A stretch of 19,279 nucleotides of DNA from Trueperaceae bacterium. GTDB taxonomy: Bacteria; Deinococcota; Deinococci; Deinococcales; Trueperaceae. The notes beneath the pieces are model-generated. The model was given only the letters and a program-made list of their open reading frames with translations, searched no databases and had not been told where the DNA came from. Every line of letters starts with the position of its first letter. Positions within the stretch are counted from its first letter, which is position 1. Below are positions 1 through 6,537 of the stretch, piece after piece. The DNA lies in assembly GCA_011390455.1 (NCBI GenBank), contig JAABSI010000057.1, positions 1 to 19,279 on the forward strand. Reading direction: 5' to 3'. Position numbers and translations under genes: made by a program.

Positions 1-740
1 TCGAGTCCGCCAAGATCCTGGGGATGAAGCCCTCCTGGACGGTCGACGTCATCGACCGCGCGATCGTCGAGACCGTCAAGGCGAACGAACGCCCGAGCTG
101 CTACATCCGCCCGCTCATCTGGTACGGCCCCGAATCGCTCGGCATCAACCCCAGCCGCAACCATCTGCACTTCATGGTCGCGACGCTGCCGTGGGGCGTG
201 TACCTGGGCGACGAGGCCGTGCGCAAGGGGGCGCGCCTGATGACCTCCTCGTGGCGCCGCTCCTCGGGCGACATCATGCCCACCAAGTCGAAGGCCGGCG
301 GCAACTACGTCAACTCGGTGCTGGCGAACAGCGAGGCGCGCGACAACGGCTTCGACGAGGCGCTGCTGCTCGACAAGGAGGGCTTCGTCGCCGAAGGTTC
401 GGGCGAGAACATCTTCTTCCTCAAGGACGGCACCCTCTACGCGATCGCGCACTCGGTGAACCTGCGCGGCATCACCCGCGACACCGTGCTGCAACTCGCG
501 AAGGACATGGGCACGCCGATCGAGACGACCATGGCGGTGCGCGACGAGCTCTATACCGCGGACGAGGTGTTCATGGTCGGCACCGCCGCCGAGGTCACCC
601 CGATCGCTTCGATCGACCGCCGGCCGATCGGCGCCGGCGTCGCCGGCCCGTACTCGCTCGCGATGCGCGAGCGCTACCTCGAGGCCGTCGCCGGCAAGCT
701 CCCCGAGTACCGGCGCTGGCTCACCTACGTCGCCGACTGA
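1..740 (+). CDS. ilvE: branched-chain amino acid aminotransferase, 5' truncated
   Basis: PLP-dependent class IV transaminase that interconverts Leu, Ile or Val with their 2-oxo acids using 2-oxoglutarate/glutamate, the last step of branched-chain amino acid synthesis in the cytosol. The frame is open from the window edge, so the N-terminal part (roughly 60 residues by comparison with the ~309-residue E. coli enzyme) lies outside. About 245 residues are visible. The PLP-binding lysine lies in KAGGNY (codon at 291-293). Downstream are the family motifs EGSGENIF, GITRDTVL and the phosphate-loop-like VGTAAEVTPI. The internal ATG at 24 is not the true start, because similarity continues upstream of it (AKILGM). 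The gene ends just before a strong hairpin shared with the convergent MOSC gene. Nothing looks damaged. A D-amino-acid transaminase or aminodeoxychorismate lyase is less likely given the BCAT-type motifs. Confidence 0.95.
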   Translation, partial: ESAKILGMKPSWTVDVIDRAIVETVKANERPSCYIRPLIWYGPESLGINPSRNHLHFMVATLPWGVYLGDEAVRKGARLMTSSWRRSSGDIMPTKSKAGGNYVNSVLANSEARDNGFDEALLLDKEGFVAEGSGENIFFLKDGTLYAIAHSVNLRGITRDTVLQLAKDMGTPIETTMAVRDELYTADEVFMVGTAAEVTPIASIDRRPIGAGVAGPYSLAMRERYLEAVAGKLPEYRRWLTYVAD

Positions 741-757
741 CCGAGCCCGTCGCCGTC

Positions 758-793
758 GAGCGCTCCGTCCGGCCGTCGCCGGACGGAGCGCTC
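758..793. terminator. bidirectional hairpin between convergent ilvE and MOSC genes
   Basis: A perfect 16-bp stem (758-773 with 778-793) closes on the 4-nt loop CGTC. It lies 18 nt after the ilvE stop, and its distal arm runs into the MOSC stop codon (792-794). There is no good T-tract on either side, so termination may need Rho or depend on the stem alone. Position and symmetry fit a terminator serving both strands. Confidence 0.7.
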
Positions 794-1451
794 ATTCGTC
801 GTCGACCCCGCCCGCCGCCCGCTTGCGGAGCGCGGCGCGCCACCCGTCGGTCAAGCCCGGCGACGCCGCGGCCTCCCGCAGGGCCTCGCGGTCGGGCTCG
901 GCGGCGTAGCGCACGGCGTTCAGGCGCGCCACCGACCAGGCCCCCGTCGCGCGCTCCGTGAGGGACCCGGCGTCGCCTTCCGCCACCCGTCCGGGCTCGA
1001 GGACCCGCAGGTACCAGCCCGTCCAGCCGGTCGCGCGCAGGTCGACCGTCAGACGCTTCTCGCCGGTGTAGGCCGCGGGGATGAAGCAGGGGACGCGCGG
1101 CTGGGCGACCTGCACGACCGCCCCGCCCAGGGTGAAGACGTCGCCCACGTGCACCGCGTCCTCGTCCACGCCGTCGAGCAGGAGGTTCTCGCCGAACGCG
1201 GGGCGCCGCAGGTCGACGCCGAGCCGCGCGCGCCACGCCGCGTACCGCGTGGCCGGGTAGACGCAGACGGCCTTGTCGGGTCCGCCGTGGTTCTTGGTGT
1301 CGGCGACGGTGTCGCCCTCGAACCCGAGCGGGTGCAGTTCGAGCGGGCCAGCCGCGCGCTCCTTGCCGATCGCGGATCGCACGGTGGACCCCGCGTGGGG
1401 GACCTCGCCGATGCGCCCGACGCGGAGCTCGGTGACGTGGAAGGTGGGCAT
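792..1451 (-). CDS. MOSC domain protein, YiiM-like
   Basis: The 219-residue protein matches the MOSC fold (molybdenum cofactor sulfurase C-terminal), which in the YiiM/YuaD branch acts in molybdenum-enzyme-linked detoxification of N-hydroxylated compounds. Visible family motifs are NHGGPDKAVCVYP (residues 54-66), AFGENLLLDG (85-94), and VGDVFTLGGAVVQVAQPRVPC ending in the conserved cysteine C122, the presumed cofactor sulfur ligand. The C-terminal third (after about residue 150) is helical and resembles the small helical tail domain of YiiM. The ATG at 1451 follows a TAGGCT box by exactly 6 nt and has no Shine-Dalgarno site, so the mRNA is probably leaderless. It is divergent from the EamA transporter, with which it shares a very short promoter region. 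The substrate is unknown. Confidence 0.9.
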   Translation of the reverse strand: MPTFHVTELRVGRIGEVPHAGSTVRSAIGKERAAGPLELHPLGFEGDTVADTKNHGGPDKAVCVYPATRYAAWRARLGVDLRRPAFGENLLLDGVDEDAVHVGDVFTLGGAVVQVAQPRVPCFIPAAYTGEKRLTVDLRATGWTGWYLRVLEPGRVAEGDAGSLTERATGAWSVARLNAVRYAAEPDREALREAAASPGLTDGWRAALRKRAAGGVDDE

Positions 1452-1457
1452 GGGCGC

Positions 1458-1463
1458 AGCCTA
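1458..1463 (-). promoter_or_regulatory. -10 box TAGGCT of leaderless MOSC gene
   Basis: On the minus strand TAGGCT is followed by 6 nt and then the ATG at 1451. No Shine-Dalgarno sequence fits in the gap, so transcription should start at or next to the start codon. No clear -35 hexamer is visible. Confidence 0.6.
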
Positions 1464-1472
1464 GCGTGGACG

Positions 1473-1478
1473 TAGCAT
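1473..1478 (+). promoter_or_regulatory. -10 box TAGCAT upstream of the EamA gene
   Basis: TAGCAT lies 5 nt before an ATG at 1484 that opens a 12-codon ORF. It is divergent from the MOSC -10 box, only 9 bp away, so the two promoters are nearly back to back. Confidence 0.45.
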
Positions 1479-1483
1479 GCGGG

Positions 1484-1522
1484 ATGCCCGCATCCGGACC
1501 ACGGCCACTGGCGGCGCGATGA
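1484..1522 (+). CDS. putative leaderless 12-codon ORF coupled to the EamA gene
   Basis: The ORF encodes MPASGPRPLAAR and stops at TGA 1520-1522, which overlaps the EamA ATG (1519-1521) as ATGA. It starts 5 nt below a TAGCAT box and has no ribosome site, so if transcription begins there it would be read as a leaderless ORF and hand ribosomes to the transporter start by termination-reinitiation. The EamA ATG has no Shine-Dalgarno site of its own, which makes coupling plausible. The peptide has no recognisable function, and the arrangement could be chance in GC-rich DNA. Confidence 0.4.
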   Translation: MPASGPRPLAAR

Positions 1523-2385
1523 GCCCCCTCGCCCTGGCGCTGGTCCTCACGTCCGCGCTGCTGCACGCGACGTGGAACCTGGCGGCCAAACGCGCCGGCG
1601 GCGCCACCCGCGGGCCGGCGTTCGTGTTCGCGTTCTCCAGCGCTACGGCGGTGCTCTACGCTCCGGTCGCCTTGGGCTTCGGCGGCGCGCGCGTGGGGGA
1701 CGTCGATCCCCTGGGATGGGCCTTCGTGCTGGGCAGCGCGGCGCTCCACGTCGGCTACTTCGTGGCGCTGCAGCGCGGGTATCGGGTCGGCGACCTGTCG
1801 ATCGTCTACCCGATCGCTCGGGGCGTGGGGCCGGCGCTCGCGACGGTGGGCGCGATCGCCCTGCTCGGTGAGCGACCGAGCGCCGTCGCGCTGTTCGGGA
1901 CGCTCCTGGTGGTCGGCGCCGCGGTCGCCTTGGCGACCGGGCGGCCGCCGGCGGGAGCGCGGATCGGACCGGGGGTGCGGTGGGGGTTGGTCACGGCCAC
2001 CTTCATCGCCTCGTACACGGTGTGGGACGCCATCGCCGTGGCCCGGGTGGGCGTGCCGCCGCTCCTCTTCCTCTGGTGGTCGGAGCTGGCGCGGGCCACC
2101 CTGCTCGCCCCCGCCGTGCTGCGTCGACCGGAGGCGTTGCGCCACGTCCTGCGCCACCACCTCGGCGCCGTGGCGACGGTCGCGCTGCTGAGCCCGCTGG
2201 CGTACCTGTTGGTGCTGACCGCGTTCACGTTGGCGCCGGTGAGCCTCGTGGCGCCCGCCCGCGAGGTGAGCGTGCTGATCGGCGCGCTGCTGGGGACCAC
2301 CCTGCTCGGCGAGGGCGGGCGGCGCCGGCGGCTGACGGCCGCCGCCGCGATGGTGGTGGGGGTGGCGCTCCTGGCGCGTGGCTGA
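1519..2385 (+). CDS. EamA/DMT-family membrane transporter
   Basis: The 288-residue inner-membrane protein has about ten hydrophobic segments in two homologous halves, the normal size and plan of drug/metabolite transporters of the EamA type. It begins directly with a hydrophobic helix containing LLHATWNLAAKRAG, a signature of the family's first helix, and the first half ends with YPIARGVGPALATVGAIALLGERPS, the typical EamA helix 4-5 region. The second half (from about residue 152) repeats the plan and ends in a positively charged tail. I chose the ATG at 1519 because the extra 14 residues from the ATG at 1477 are polar and unlike the family N-terminus. A mini-ORF overlaps this start. The substrate (amino acids, metabolites or drugs) cannot be told from sequence. 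A short hairpin follows the stop. Confidence 0.87.
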   Translation: MSPLALALVLTSALLHATWNLAAKRAGGATRGPAFVFAFSSATAVLYAPVALGFGGARVGDVDPLGWAFVLGSAALHVGYFVALQRGYRVGDLSIVYPIARGVGPALATVGAIALLGERPSAVALFGTLLVVGAAVALATGRPPAGARIGPGVRWGLVTATFIASYTVWDAIAVARVGVPPLLFLWWSELARATLLAPAVLRRPEALRHVLRHHLGAVATVALLSPLAYLLVLTAFTLAPVSLVAPAREVSVLIGALLGTTLLGEGGRRRRLTAAAAMVVGVALLARG

Positions 2386-2401
2386 CCGGGCGCCTGCCCG
2401 G
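2386..2401 (+). terminator. short hairpin right after EamA stop
   Basis: A 6-bp stem (2386-2391 with 2396-2401) with loop GCCT begins at the first base after the stop codon. There is no T-tract. It may be a weak or Rho-assisted terminator. Confidence 0.3.
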
Positions 2402-2435
2402 GCGACCTGTGACGGTTCCGAAAGCGACCCCCGGC

Positions 2436-2441
2436 TACCTT
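2436..2441 (+). promoter_or_regulatory. -10 box TACCTT, leaderless start at 2448
   Basis: TACCTT is followed by exactly 6 nt and the ATG at 2448. No Shine-Dalgarno site is present. Confidence 0.55.
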
Positions 2442-2447
2442 CGTCCC

Positions 2448-2915
2448 ATGAACGGACTCCTCGCGTCCCTCCGCTTCCCCTTCGCCCTCCGCGGGCCGTG
2501 GACGGCTGCCGCCGCGGTCGCCGCCACCGCTGCCCCGACCCGCGCGGTCGATGCGCCGGCCCGAGGTGCGGATCCGTTCCGCACGCTGGCGCACCAGGAA
2601 GCCGAGTCGCGTGCCTACGGCACGCCCGTCATGCCGCCGATCACCCGCGCCGCCGCACCCGTCGAGGCGACCCTCGAGGCGACCCTCGAGGCCCCCGAAC
2701 CTGCCCTGCTGCCGGCGCTGCCGGTCGAGCCGAGCGTCCGCGTCTCCGCGGCGCACCTCGTCGACCCCGTCGGCCTGCGCGTGGTCCCCTTCCGACCGTC
2801 GACCCGCTGGCCGCTGCGCCGCGCGACGCCGCGCATCTACGACCCCTTCCGGGGCTTCCCGCTGCGCTCCGTGCACCTGGCCGACCTGATGGACGGCCGC
2901 GCCGACCCGCGCTGA
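2448..2915 (+). CDS. uncharacterised 155-residue Ala/Pro/Arg-rich protein
   Basis: I do not recognise a family. The start at 2448 is supported by a -10 box 6 nt upstream, which also excludes the longer in-frame extension overlapping the EamA gene. Residues 17-30 are Ala-rich and mildly hydrophobic after basic residues, possibly a weak signal or membrane anchor. The middle (66-95) is Ala/Pro/Glu-rich with a small internal repeat, EATL-EATL, encoded by a 12-bp DNA repeat near 2674. The C-terminal third carries a basic, aromatic stretch (residues 110-142) with PFRPSTRWPLRR and YDPFRGFPLR, where PF/FP-R motifs recur. There is no cysteine. It sits between the transporter and the aldolase, each with its own promoter, so context says little. 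It could be a cell-envelope or low-complexity protein; a spurious ORF is possible but the promoter argues against that. Confidence 0.62.
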   Translation: MNGLLASLRFPFALRGPWTAAAAVAATAAPTRAVDAPARGADPFRTLAHQEAESRAYGTPVMPPITRAAAPVEATLEATLEAPEPALLPALPVEPSVRVSAAHLVDPVGLRVVPFRPSTRWPLRRATPRIYDPFRGFPLRSVHLADLMDGRADPR

Positions 2916-2938
2916 GCTCGAGGCACCCGCGCACGCGC

Positions 2939-2944
2939 TACCCT
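2939..2944 (+). promoter_or_regulatory. -10 box TACCCT, leaderless start at 2951
   Basis: TACCCT is followed by exactly 6 nt and the aldolase ATG at 2951, without a Shine-Dalgarno site. Confidence 0.55.
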
Positions 2945-2950
2945 CGCGGC

Positions 2951-3718
2951 ATGAGCGCCGCCCCGAACCCCCTCCCGCTCGACCTTCGCTCCCGCACCCA
3001 CGCCGCCGCCTGGTCCGCCCTGCGCGATCCGTTGGCGGCGGAGATCGTGGCTCGGAGCGGCGTCGACCTCGTCGTCTTCGACCTGCAGCACGGCAACATC
3101 GACGAACCCGACCTGCTCGGCCTGCTCCAGGCCACCCAACCGTTCGTGCCGGCGTTGGTGCGGCTGCGCTCGGTGGACCCGGCGCAGGTCACGCGCGTGC
3201 TCGACCTGGGCGCCGACGGCGTCGTCGTGCCGATGATCGACGGGCCCGACGACGCCCGCGCGATCGTCGCGGCCGCCCTGTACCCCCCGGTCGGGCGCCG
3301 CTCCTACGGTCCGATCCGCGCCGCGCTGCGGCACGGTCCCGCGTACCGCGAGCGGGTCGCGGCGCACGCGCTCGTCGTCGCGATGATCGAGACGCGCGCC
3401 GGGTTCGAGTCGGTCGAGGCGATCGCCGCCGTGCCCGGGCTCGGCGGGCTGTTCGTCGGCCCCGCCGACCTCGGCCTCGTGATGGGGTGGGGGCCGCAGA
3501 CCGACGGCACCCACCCCGCGTACCTCGAGGCGCGCAGCCGCGTCGTGGCCGCCGCCCACGCCCACGGCCTGAGCGTCGGCCTGCACGGCGACGACCCCGA
3601 GGCGGCGCGGGCGGCGCTCGCCGACGGGGTCGACTGGGTGGTCGTGGCGAGCGACAGCCGTCTGCTCGGCGCCGGGACGGCGGCGCGCCTGCGCGCCGTG
3701 TTCCCCGAACGCGGCTGA
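2951..3718 (+). CDS. HpcH/HpaI family aldolase
   Basis: Class II, metal-dependent aldolase of the HpcH/HpaI (2-keto-3-deoxy-sugar acid / hydroxy-ketoacid aldolase) family, 255 residues, the usual length. These cytosolic enzymes reversibly cleave 2-keto-3-deoxy or 4-hydroxy-2-keto acids to pyruvate and an aldehyde. Visible motifs are FDLQHGNID (residues 43-51, with the catalytic-type D44 and H47), VRLRSVDP with the substrate-binding arginine R71, ADGVVVPMID (89-98), MIETRAG with metal ligand E147, and GPADLGLVMG with metal ligand D173. The start is fixed by a -10 box 6 nt before the ATG. A 13-bp hairpin follows. No pathway genes adjoin it, so the natural substrate (hydroxy-ketoacid degradation, rhamnonate or glucarate-type route, or citramalyl-type) cannot be assigned. 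Confidence 0.92.
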   Translation: MSAAPNPLPLDLRSRTHAAAWSALRDPLAAEIVARSGVDLVVFDLQHGNIDEPDLLGLLQATQPFVPALVRLRSVDPAQVTRVLDLGADGVVVPMIDGPDDARAIVAAALYPPVGRRSYGPIRAALRHGPAYRERVAAHALVVAMIETRAGFESVEAIAAVPGLGGLFVGPADLGLVMGWGPQTDGTHPAYLEARSRVVAAAHAHGLSVGLHGDDPEAARAALADGVDWVVVASDSRLLGAGTAARLRAVFPERG

Positions 3719-3745
3719 CGCACGAGCGCGAGGCGCGCCAACGCG

Positions 3746-3779
3746 CGCGCCCTCGACCGGCGGGCAGGTCGAGGGCGCG
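3746..3779. terminator. hairpin between convergent aldolase and small-ORF group
   Basis: A 13-bp perfect stem (3746-3758 with 3767-3779) has an 8-nt loop. It lies 27 nt after the aldolase stop and about 50 nt after the stop of the minus-strand ORF ending at 3830. No T-tract is present on either side; it probably serves both transcripts. Confidence 0.55.
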
Positions 3780-3829
3780 AACGAAGTGGGCTGGGGCTGC
3801 GCGCGGTGCGCGAGGTCGGATCGGACTTC

Positions 3830-4078
3830 TCAGCCGCGGCGCGCCATCGGCACCGACCGGCGGGCGCGCGCGGTCGTCGGGTCGAGGTCCTCGGCGATCG
3901 CGGCGAGCACGCGGGCGGCGCGACCGAGGTGGCCGGCCAGGGTGGATCGGAGCGCTTCGAACCGCGGTCGGTCGGCGCCGGCGGCTGCGAGCAGCGCCGC
4001 CCGGTCGGCGTCGGCACGCCGCTCGCGGAGTGCGTGGCGCGCGTGGTGGAGCAACAGGTGGTCGTTGGGGTAGTTCAC
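3830..4078 (-). CDS. small helical protein (82 residues), unknown
   Basis: The GTG at 4078 is preceded by the Shine-Dalgarno-like GAGGTG (4085-4090) at normal spacing; a GTG three codons upstream (4087) is possible but would overlap that site. The product begins VNYPNDHLLLHHARHALRER and is predicted to be mostly two Arg/Ala/Leu-rich amphipathic helices (about residues 6-33 and 40-66), ending in a basic tail. I do not recognise the family; the N-terminal pattern faintly resembles short hypothetical proteins common in GC-rich phyla, which I cannot verify. It is the last ORF of a minus-strand group whose members all have purine-rich ribosome sites, and a hairpin follows it. There is no signal peptide or cysteine. 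It may be a real small gene or a GC-driven ORF. Confidence 0.5.
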   Translation of the reverse strand: MNYPNDHLLLHHARHALRERRADADRAALLAAAGADRPRFEALRSTLAGHLGRAARVLAAIAEDLDPTTARARRSVPMARRG

Positions 4079-4144
4079 GGTCGGCACCTCTACGAAGAGC
4101 GAACGATGGAGTGCGGGCCGACGGCGGTCGCTGCGTTGGCTAGC

Positions 4145-4288
4145 TCAGCGGTTGGCCCAGTGGAACGGTTGGCGCGGGGTGCGCTCCTGGTCTTTGAACC
4201 CGGCGCGGCGCAGGCGCGCGGCAACGGTCGACTGGTGGAGCTCCTGCAGGCGCACGGCACCTGGGTGGATCTGCGACAGCGAGATCAC
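4145..4288 (-). CDS. small protein (47 residues) with strong ribosome site, unknown
   Basis: The GTG at 4288 follows a strong AGGAGGT site (4294-4300) by 5 nt, the best reason to believe it is translated. The product starts VISLSQIHPGAVRLQELHQS, continues with a basic helix containing ARLRRAGFKD, and ends PFHWANR. It is rich in Gln, Arg and His, has no cysteine and no membrane segment. It begins about 30 nt after an intrinsic terminator on the same strand (4321-4346), so its expression could depend on read-through, and it precedes the 82-residue ORF by 66 nt. No family is recognised. A role as a regulatory or nucleic-acid-binding mini-protein would be a guess. Confidence 0.5.
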   Translation of the reverse strand: MISLSQIHPGAVRLQELHQSTVAARLRRAGFKDQERTPRQPFHWANR

Positions 4289-4320
4289 GGTGGACCTCCT
4301 CTCTCGTGGCGTAGAGAACG

Positions 4321-4346
4321 AAAAAACCTCGGCTGGGGAGCCGAGG
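4321..4346 (-). terminator. intrinsic terminator inside the small-ORF transcription unit
   Basis: On the minus strand an 8-bp stem CCTCGGCT/AGCCGAGG with loop CCCC is followed directly by six T residues. It is the only textbook Rho-independent terminator with an unbroken T-run in the window. It lies between the upstream short ORFs (ending 4356 and 4385) and the 47-residue ORF starting at 4288, so it may be an attenuator as well as an end point. A 7-bp hairpin (about 4362-4379) just upstream could act as a pause or competitor. Confidence 0.85.
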
Positions 4347-4355
4347 GACGCGGGC

Positions 4356-4544
4356 CTAGTGGGCCGACCGGATGCGGTCGGGCCTCAGGCGGGGGTCCCT
4401 GCGGCGGAAGGTGCGACGGTGGGCGCCGAGATGATCGGGCACAGAACGTCGAAGCGCGCTTGGCGCGGGCGATTCAAGACCATGCTCGTCACCTCCTTCG
4501 TCGCGGCGGCGGCCTCGTGGCCGGGCGCTGGTGCCCTCAGGCAC
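4356..4544 (-). CDS. alternative leaderless Arg-rich ORF (62 residues), doubtful
   Basis: The GTG at 4544 lies 7 nt below the TAGGCT -10 box, so it could be read from a leaderless mRNA. The 62-residue product has about 16 arginines, no hydrophobic core, and ends 10 nt before the terminator stem. It overlaps in another frame the 32-residue ORF that has a near-perfect Shine-Dalgarno site, so at most one may be biologically important. The composition looks like out-of-frame GC-rich translation. Kept as an alternative because of its placement relative to promoter and terminator. Confidence 0.2.
   Translation of the reverse strand: MPEGTSARPRGRRRDEGGDEHGLESPAPSALRRSVPDHLGAHRRTFRRRDPRLRPDRIRSAH
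4385..4483 (-). CDS. short ORF (32 residues) with near-perfect ribosome site
   Basis: The ATG at 4483 follows AAGGAGGTGA (4489-4498), the strongest Shine-Dalgarno sequence in the window, at good spacing. The peptide begins MVLNRPRQARFDVLCPIISA and continues with an Ala/Pro/Thr-rich tail; it has one cysteine. The 5' leader from the mapped -10 box is about 60 nt. It ends about 40 nt before the intrinsic terminator, an arrangement like leader peptides that govern attenuation or like a free-standing small-protein gene. It has no run of a single regulatory amino acid, so classical amino-acid attenuation is not evident. Function unknown. Confidence 0.5.
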   Translation of the reverse strand: MVLNRPRQARFDVLCPIISAPTVAPSAAGTPA

Positions 4545-4551
4545 GAGGAGG

Positions 4552-4580
4552 AGCCTAGCAGATGCATGCCGGTTATGCAA
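4552..4580 (-). promoter_or_regulatory. canonical promoter TTGCAT-N17-TAGGCT with dyads
   Basis: On the minus strand the -35 TTGCAT (4575-4580) and -10 TAGGCT (4552-4557) are spaced by exactly 17 bp. The -35/spacer carries the inverted repeat TGCAT-N7-ATGCA, and GGTAT-N5-ATACC (4584-4598) lies just upstream of the -35. Both dyads are AT-richer than the surroundings and are possible operators. This is the best two-box promoter in the window. Confidence 0.7.
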
Positions 4581-4607
4581 GAGGGTATTCGGGATACCGT
4601 CGGGCTC

Positions 4608-4619
4608 GCGCTCGAGCGC
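4608..4619. repeat. 12-bp palindrome GCGCTCGAGCGC
   Basis: A perfect 12-bp self-complementary sequence lies just after the stop of the small gene downstream of proS and before the next minus-strand promoter. It could form a small hairpin at the 3' end of the proS transcript or be a protein site. Confidence 0.35.
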
Positions 4620-4624
4620 CGCGC

Positions 4625-4975
4625 TCACCCGTCGGCGACGTCGCCGCCGCCGAGCTCGCTCGCGCGGCGTTCGCCGGGCACGCTCCGGCGCTGGTGCCGC
4701 GGCTGCAGCAGCGCCACGACGATCTCGAAGCCTTCGGGGGTCTGGCTCGAGCGCACGATCTCCTCGTCCAGCCCGAGGCCGGCGAACAGCTTCGGCAGCG
4801 CCCGCAGCACCGCCAGGCGGTCGCCCTTGACCACGACCAGGGTGACGTCGGTGGCCCGCCGCCCCTGGCCGAACCCGACGTGCAGCCCGAGGCCCCGGGC
4901 GCGCTCGCGCAGCGTGCGCTGAACGCGCGCCTGCTCGGGCGTCGGGTGGGGCTGCACGTGGCGGCGGTCGTCCAT
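4625..4975 (-). CDS. small protein (116 residues) downstream of proS, unknown
   Basis: The ATG at 4975 lies 17 nt after the proS stop on the same strand, so the two are probably co-transcribed. No family is recognised. The central part looks like a genuine small alpha/beta domain: GFGQGRRATDVTLVVVKGD, then LAVLRALPKLFAGLGLDEEIV, then EGFEIVVALLQP, giving strand-helix-strand with alternating hydrophobics (about residues 33-93). The first 30 residues are polar and basic, and the last 20 appear disordered. There is no signal peptide or cysteine. The frame stays open upstream inside proS, but those residues are a shadow of the synthetase. No Shine-Dalgarno site is seen, so translation may be coupled to proS termination. 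Confidence 0.6.
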   Translation of the reverse strand: MDDRRHVQPHPTPEQARVQRTLRERARGLGLHVGFGQGRRATDVTLVVVKGDRLAVLRALPKLFAGLGLDEEIVRSSQTPEGFEIVVALLQPRHQRRSVPGERRASELGGGDVADG

Positions 4976-4992
4976 GGCCGGATGGCGCGCGC

Positions 4993-6495
<1,503 letters not shown>

Positions 6496-6521
6496 TCACG
6501 GCGGGCCGGGACGTTCGCCTC

Positions 6522-6527
6522 TAGACT
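6522..6527 (+). promoter_or_regulatory. -10 box TAGACT of the DCC gene
   Basis: TAGACT lies 4 nt before an in-frame GTG (6532) and 10 nt before ATG 6538. Together with the proS box about 70 bp away it makes this a divergent promoter region. Confidence 0.45.
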
Positions 6528-6537
6528 CATCGTGACG

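Noticed and set aside
4135..4210. tRNA-like D-arm text (TAGCTCAGCGGTTGG) on the plus strand with a GGTTCAAA-like T-loop text on the minus strand
   Set aside because: The two elements are on opposite strands, and no acceptor or anticodon stem can be drawn; no tRNA gene is supported.
3806..4558. Plus-strand open frame of 250 codons over the small-ORF region
   Set aside because: No promoter, no ribosome site and shadow-like composition; the promoter, SD sites and T6 terminator of this region all point to the minus strand.
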